From the NCBI GenBank assembly GCA_947252975.1, contig CAMXWX010000017.1, positions 1 through 20,449 on the forward strand: a stretch of 20,449 nucleotides of DNA. Reading direction: 5' to 3'. The translations under genes were made by a program, and so were the position numbers. This document shows positions 17,184 to 20,449 of the stretch, piece by piece; position 1 is the first letter of the stretch; each line of letters opens with the position of its first letter. The notes beneath the pieces were generated by a model. It saw nothing but the letters and a program-made list of their open reading frames with translations, was not told the DNA's origin and made no database searches. The DNA is from an uncultured Gardnerella sp. (lineage in GTDB: Bacteria; Actinomycetota; Actinomycetes; Actinomycetales; Bifidobacteriaceae).

Positions 17184-17573
17184 ATGCCCAATGGGCGCGT
17201 GCGTTGGTACGATACGCAGAAGGGGTACGGCTTTATTGTTGGAGATGATGGTAAGGATGTTTTCCTGCCAGCAGCAGCATTGCCAGTTACTGTAAAAACT
17301 TTACACAAGGGTACACGAGTTGAGTTTTCTGTAATTGAAGGTCGCAAAGGACCACAGGCGATGGGTTTGAATGTTATTGCAACAGCACCGTCGCTTGTCA
17401 AGGCTACTCGTCCTAAAGCCGAAGATATGGCGGCTATTGTAGAAGATCTTATTAAACTTCTTGATTCTGCTGGTAATGGTTTGCGTCGACGTCATTATCC
17501 ATCAACTGCTGAAAGCAAAAAACTTGCTACATTGTTGCGTGCAGTGGCAGATAATTTTGACGTTCAGGAATAG
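17184..17573 (+). CDS. Cold-shock domain protein with helical C-terminal extension (CspB-like)
   Basis: A 129-residue nucleic-acid-binding protein starting at MPNGRVRWYDTQ, with GAGG 6 bases before the ATG. Residues 1 to about 68 are a cold-shock domain. RNP1 is KGYGFIV (residues 13-19). RNP2 reads DVFLPAAAL (25-33) in place of the usual DVFVHFSAI, so the RNP2 histidine is missing. Residues about 78-129 form a helical extension (MAAIVEDLIKLLDSAGNG, then SKKLATLLRAVADNFD). Mycobacterial CspB has the same overall plan and similar length. It probably binds RNA or single-stranded DNA as a stress-related chaperone. The TAG stop overlaps a possible GTG start of the DUF3027 gene, so the two are likely one operon. 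Confidence 0.93.
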   Translation: MPNGRVRWYDTQKGYGFIVGDDGKDVFLPAAALPVTVKTLHKGTRVEFSVIEGRKGPQAMGLNVIATAPSLVKATRPKAEDMAAIVEDLIKLLDSAGNGLRRRHYPSTAESKKLATLLRAVADNFDVQE

Positions 17574-17590
17574 TGTCTGGAATATTATTT

Positions 17591-19009
17591 ATGACTGATG
17601 AAGTGATGGATCCACAAGAACTAGCTAGAAGTATAGCTGTGGAAACTTCAGAACGTACTGGTGCAGTAGGTGATTTTGTATCTTCTACAGAGCTTGGTGA
17701 CGGAGTTACAGACTTTCGTTTCGTAAGCAATTTAGTTGGATATGAAGGCTGGCAGTGGTCAGTTACGTTGTATCATGATGAGGAAACGCAACGTTGGACT
17801 GTGAATGAATCAACGCTTGTTCCTACTGAAGATTCTTTGCTTCCACCACAATGGATTCCATGGAAAGACCGATTGAAACCAAGTGATCTTTCTGTAATGG
17901 ATTCTATTGGCACATCTGAAGACGATTCTCGACTAGAAGATGGCTTCCGTCAAGTAAATAATATTGATGATAGTAATTCTGAAAAGAATATAGAATCAGC
18001 AAATTCAGATGATAATTCTGAGTCTAAAACTGAAGATGACGCTAAAGCTAATACTGAGGCTGAAGATAATACTGAAGCTAATACTAGCGAAGAAGATGCA
18101 GACACAAACGCAAACGCAAAAAAAGATATTAATCAAAATCAAGAATCTTGCGATGCAAATAATGATTTTGACGAAGATCTTGAAGAAGCTGTTTCAACGC
18201 TAAGACTGTCTCGCAGACGAGTAATGACTGCGGAAGCAATTTCGCAAACAGCTAAACGCTGGTACGCAGGTCAACATGGTCCAAAGTCGTTATCTACAAA
18301 AATTGCCGATGGCAAAGCATGTTCATCATGCGGATTCCTCATTCCTCTAGCTGGAAGTTTAGGCTCTATGTTTGGTGTATGCGCAAACATGTGGAGCCCA
18401 GACGATGGGCGAGTTGTCTCGCTTGATCATGCTTGTGGTGAGCATTCTGACATTGAACCACCTGAGCCATCGCAGCTTTGGATTCAATCTGAGCCCGCAT
18501 ACGACGATTATCATATTGACATTTTGCAACAAGCTCCACGAGATGAGCGAGCAGACGTTGAGCTTATTGAGGAAGCAATTGAAGACAGTAAGATGCATCG
18601 TCGTAAGCGCAGAAAATTAGATTCAAAATTGCGCAACAAAAAAGAAGCCTCAACAGACAAAGATGAACAAAATAATTTATCTGAACCTGATTTAATTGAC
18701 AATTCAACTATTGACGAAAAATTATATGAAAATAATGATGACAAAAATCGTGAAATTGAAGTTAAAAATCAAACTGAAAAAATTGAAGAGACTGTAGCTA
18801 ATGAATCTGAAAAATCTGAAAAATCCCAAAACGATGCAGATTATCCTGATTCTTCAGAAGTAAACTTGCCAGACGAAAATTCTGTTACAGAAGAAATACC
18901 GTTAACAGAAAAAATTGAAGAGCCACAAGAATCTGAAGACACTTCAAAAACTACAACATCCGCATCAATGCGATTATATAAAAGAAAATCTCGCAGACAA
19001 CATAAGTAA
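17591..19009 (+). CDS. DUF3027 family protein with cysteine cluster and charged tail
   Basis: A 472-residue protein from the ATG at 17591; a GTG at 17573 overlapping the csp stop (TAGTG) is an alternative. Residues about 1-110 are the conserved N-terminal part (GYEGWQWSVTLYHDEETQRW, STLVPTEDSLLPPQWIPWKDR). Residues about 115-205 are an Asp/Glu/Asn-rich insertion. About 205-290 is a second conserved part with CSSCGFLIPLAGSLGSMFGVC and VSLDHACGEHSD. C244, C247, C264 and C282 (plus nearby H280 and H286) could bind a metal. The remainder, about 320-472, is a highly charged Glu/Lys/Asp/Asn/Ser tail ending in a basic KRKSRRQHK. The family is found in actinobacteria and has no function known to me. 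Coupling with csp suggests a shared nucleic-acid or stress role. Confidence 0.88.
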   Translation: MTDEVMDPQELARSIAVETSERTGAVGDFVSSTELGDGVTDFRFVSNLVGYEGWQWSVTLYHDEETQRWTVNESTLVPTEDSLLPPQWIPWKDRLKPSDLSVMDSIGTSEDDSRLEDGFRQVNNIDDSNSEKNIESANSDDNSESKTEDDAKANTEAEDNTEANTSEEDADTNANAKKDINQNQESCDANNDFDEDLEEAVSTLRLSRRRVMTAEAISQTAKRWYAGQHGPKSLSTKIADGKACSSCGFLIPLAGSLGSMFGVCANMWSPDDGRVVSLDHACGEHSDIEPPEPSQLWIQSEPAYDDYHIDILQQAPRDERADVELIEEAIEDSKMHRRKRRKLDSKLRNKKEASTDKDEQNNLSEPDLIDNSTIDEKLYENNDDKNREIEVKNQTEKIEETVANESEKSEKSQNDADYPDSSEVNLPDENSVTEEIPLTEKIEEPQESEDTSKTTTSASMRLYKRKSRRQHK

Positions 19010-19100
19010 TTATGCAAGAAACGAAAATATGAACATTTAGATTCATCATTCATGATTATTGTGATGCTATGGAATGCTGTACGAATGAGTAAATATATAC

Positions 19101-19113
19101 GACGCTTCGCGTC
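19101..19113 (+). promoter_or_regulatory. Perfect inverted repeat upstream of clpC
   Basis: GACGC-TTC-GCGTC lies 48 bases before the clpC start in a 151-base gap. It could be a protein binding site. The spacing of its CGC and GCG halves (3 bases) does not fit the 5-base spacing of the ClgR operator I remember from Corynebacterium, so the binder is unknown. ATGGAATG occurs at 19069 and 19130, on either side of it. Confidence 0.3.
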
Positions 19114-19160
19114 ATGGCGACTCGTTACCATGGAATGAAAGAAAAGAACGGAAGGCAGTT

Positions 19161-20449
19161 ATGTTTGAACGGTTCACTGATCGCGCACGACGCGTGATTG
19201 TGCTAGCTCAGGAAGAGGCTCGCTCACTTCAGCACAATTATATTGGTACTGAGCATATTTTGCTCGGGCTTATTCGCGAAGGTGAGGGCATTGCCGCGAA
19301 AGCGTTAAGCTCAAAAGGCGTAGACCTAGAAGGCACTCGCAAACAGGTTGAAGAGATGATCGGCAAAGGCACTGTTTCGCCTGCTGGTCATATTCCTTTT
19401 ACGCCTCACGCTAAACAAGTGCTTGAACTGAGTTTGCGCGAAGCTCTTCAGCTTGGTCACAGTTATATTGGTACTGAGCATATTTTGCTAGGGCTTATAC
19501 GCGAAGGCGAAGGTGTGGGCACGCAAGTACTTATAAAGATGGAAGTTGATCTTGGAGACTTGCGAAGCACTACTGTTGATTTAATTCGTGGAGATAATGC
19601 TCCTAACGGTAGCGAGAAGGGCGAGTTAGCTAATGCTGGAAGTGTACAAGATAAGCGAAATCAATCCGGCTCTGCTCTTCTTGATCAATTTGGACGCAAT
19701 TTAACATTTGAAGCTCAAGAAGGAAAGCTTGATCCTGTTATAGGTCGTTCTGAAGAAATTGAACGCGTTATGGTTGTACTTAGCCGACGCACGAAGAATA
19801 ATCCTGTGCTTATTGGCGAGCCTGGAGTTGGTAAGACTGCAGTTGTAGAAGGTCTCGCACAGAAAATCGTTGAAGGCGATGTACCTGAAACGTTAAAAAA
19901 TAAGCAAGTTTATTCGCTAGATTTAGGTTCAATGATTGCAGGATCTCGCTATCGTGGCGATTTCGAAGAGCGCTTGAAGAAAGTGCTTAAAGAAATTAAA
20001 ACACGCGGCGATATTGTGCTTTTTATTGATGAAATTCACACTATTGTTGGAGCAGGTTCTGCTGATGGAGCTCTTGGCGCATCCGATATGCTTAAACCAA
20101 TGCTTGCGCGTGGAGAGCTACAAACAATTGGTGCTACTACTACTGACGAGTATCGCAAGTATATTGAAAAAGATGCTGCTTTGGAGCGTCGTTTCCAGCC
20201 GATTCAAGTTCCAGAACCTACAATTGCTGAAACTATCGAGATTCTTAAGGGATTGCGTTCTCGCTACGAAAATCACCATCATGTAACTATTACCGATGGA
20301 GCTTTACAGTCTTCTGCTGAGCTTTCTGATCGTTACATTCAAGATCGTCACCTTCCAGATAAGGCTATTGATCTTATTGATGAAGCTGGTGCGCGCTTGC
20401 GTATTAAACGCTTGACTCAGCCACCTGAGCTCAAAGAATTAAACCATAA
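19161..20449 (+). CDS. clpC: ATP-dependent Clp protease ATPase subunit ClpC, N-terminal part
   Basis: The first 429 codons plus two bases; the gene runs off the right edge. The start [12 protein letters not shown] has GGAAGG 5 bases upstream. Residues 1-143 contain two Clp_N repeats ([19 protein letters not shown] and [19 protein letters not shown]), a fold that binds adaptors and substrates. The first AAA+ domain has Walker A GEPGVGKT (residues 219-226), Walker [10 protein letters not shown] (D290, E291), [22 protein letters not shown] (sensor 1 and arginine finger) and [25 protein letters not shown] near the end of the domain. ClpC unfolds proteins for the ClpP protease and serves general quality control in actinobacteria. 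The middle domain, second ATPase domain and ClpP-binding loop lie outside the window. Confidence 0.97.
   Translation, partial: MFERFTDRARRVIVLAQEEARSLQHNYIGTEHILLGLIREGEGIAAKALSSKGVDLEGTRKQVEEMIGKGTVSPAGHIPFTPHAKQVLELSLREALQLGHSYIGTEHILLGLIREGEGVGTQVLIKMEVDLGDLRSTTVDLIRGDNAPNGSEKGELANAGSVQDKRNQSGSALLDQFGRNLTFEAQEGKLDPVIGRSEEIERVMVVLSRRTKNNPVLIGEPGVGKTAVVEGLAQKIVEGDVPETLKNKQVYSLDLGSMIAGSRYRGDFEERLKKVLKEIKTRGDIVLFIDEIHTIVGAGSADGALGASDMLKPMLARGELQTIGATTTDEYRKYIEKDAALERRFQPIQVPEPTIAETIEILKGLRSRYENHHHVTITDGALQSSAELSDRYIQDRHLPDKAIDLIDEAGARLRIKRLTQPPELKELNH
19233..19513 (+). repeat. Near-identical DNA repeats encoding the two Clp_N motifs
   Basis: Positions 19233-19288 and 19458-19513, offset by exactly 225 bases, differ at only six sites by eye. 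Most differences are synonymous; only the Asn/Ser codon changes the residue. They encode [17 protein letters not shown] in both halves of the ClpC N-domain. Confidence 0.85.

Noticed and set aside
17036..17248. Plus-strand 70-codon frame before and overlapping the cold-shock gene
   Set aside because: Overlaps the csp start out of frame, no ribosome binding site or recognisable features; the region is better read as a promoter and leader.
18000..18120. Tandem DNA repeats in the acidic part of the DUF3027 gene
   Set aside because: GAA/GAT/AAT-rich low complexity with no fixed repeat unit.
19095..19120. ClgR operator before clpC
   Set aside because: The CGC and GCG halves are 3 bases apart, not 5, so the remembered consensus is not met; kept only as an unassigned palindrome.

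Overview
The window looks like a chromosomal segment of a low-GC member of the Bifidobacteriaceae, most likely Gardnerella. The clues are actinobacterial protein families (a GroEL ending in DMGY rather than a Gly-Met tail, a CspB-like cold-shock protein with a C-terminal helical extension, DUF3027, a PhoP-type response regulator, WXG100 proteins, ClpC) in AT-rich DNA. The genus is inferred from remembered family sequences and gene order; no search was run. I see no tRNA, rRNA, CRISPR array, insertion sequence or prophage gene, and no intergenic gap exceeds about 190 bases.

The left half (1-10235) is entirely on the minus strand. From the left edge: the N-terminal part of a polytopic membrane protein cut by the window; purB; an alpha/beta-hydrolase with a long helical N-terminal region; and, one base upstream of it, a 62-residue WXG100-like protein. 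Next comes a six-gene cluster read from 9437 down to 4002: MoxR AAA+ ATPase, DUF58 protein, single-pass membrane protein, two membrane-anchored von Willebrand A (VWA) proteins and a single-pass coiled-coil protein. All five junctions in it overlap or are separated by one base, so it is very probably one translationally coupled, Bat-like membrane complex operon. Ung lies upstream of it on the same strand.

The right half is mostly on the plus strand. A membrane-anchored LytR_C-domain protein ends in a strong terminator. groEL follows, preceded by two tandem CIRCE operators, the second overlapping a predicted leader hairpin, and ends in its own strong terminator. A solitary WXG100 (Esx-like) gene runs on the minus strand, divergent from a signal-peptide/TPM-like membrane protein. 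A PhoP-type response regulator and its sensor kinase form an operon, with three TTCAG direct repeats at an exact 11-base period just upstream. Then come a cold-shock protein, a DUF3027 protein with four conserved-looking cysteines, and the first 429 codons of clpC, which runs off the right edge.

Taken together the region mixes protein quality control (GroEL, ClpC), stress response (Csp, two-component system), envelope-associated complexes (MoxR/VWA cluster, LytR_C, TPM) and likely type VII-type secretion substrates (two WXG100 proteins and the hydrolase). No secretion ATPase or other type VII machinery is visible here. The most interesting candidates for something undescribed are the minimal WXG100/hydrolase gene pair, the compact MoxR/VWA operon with degenerate metal-binding motifs, the 11-base repeats, and the combined CIRCE/leader hairpin in front of groEL.
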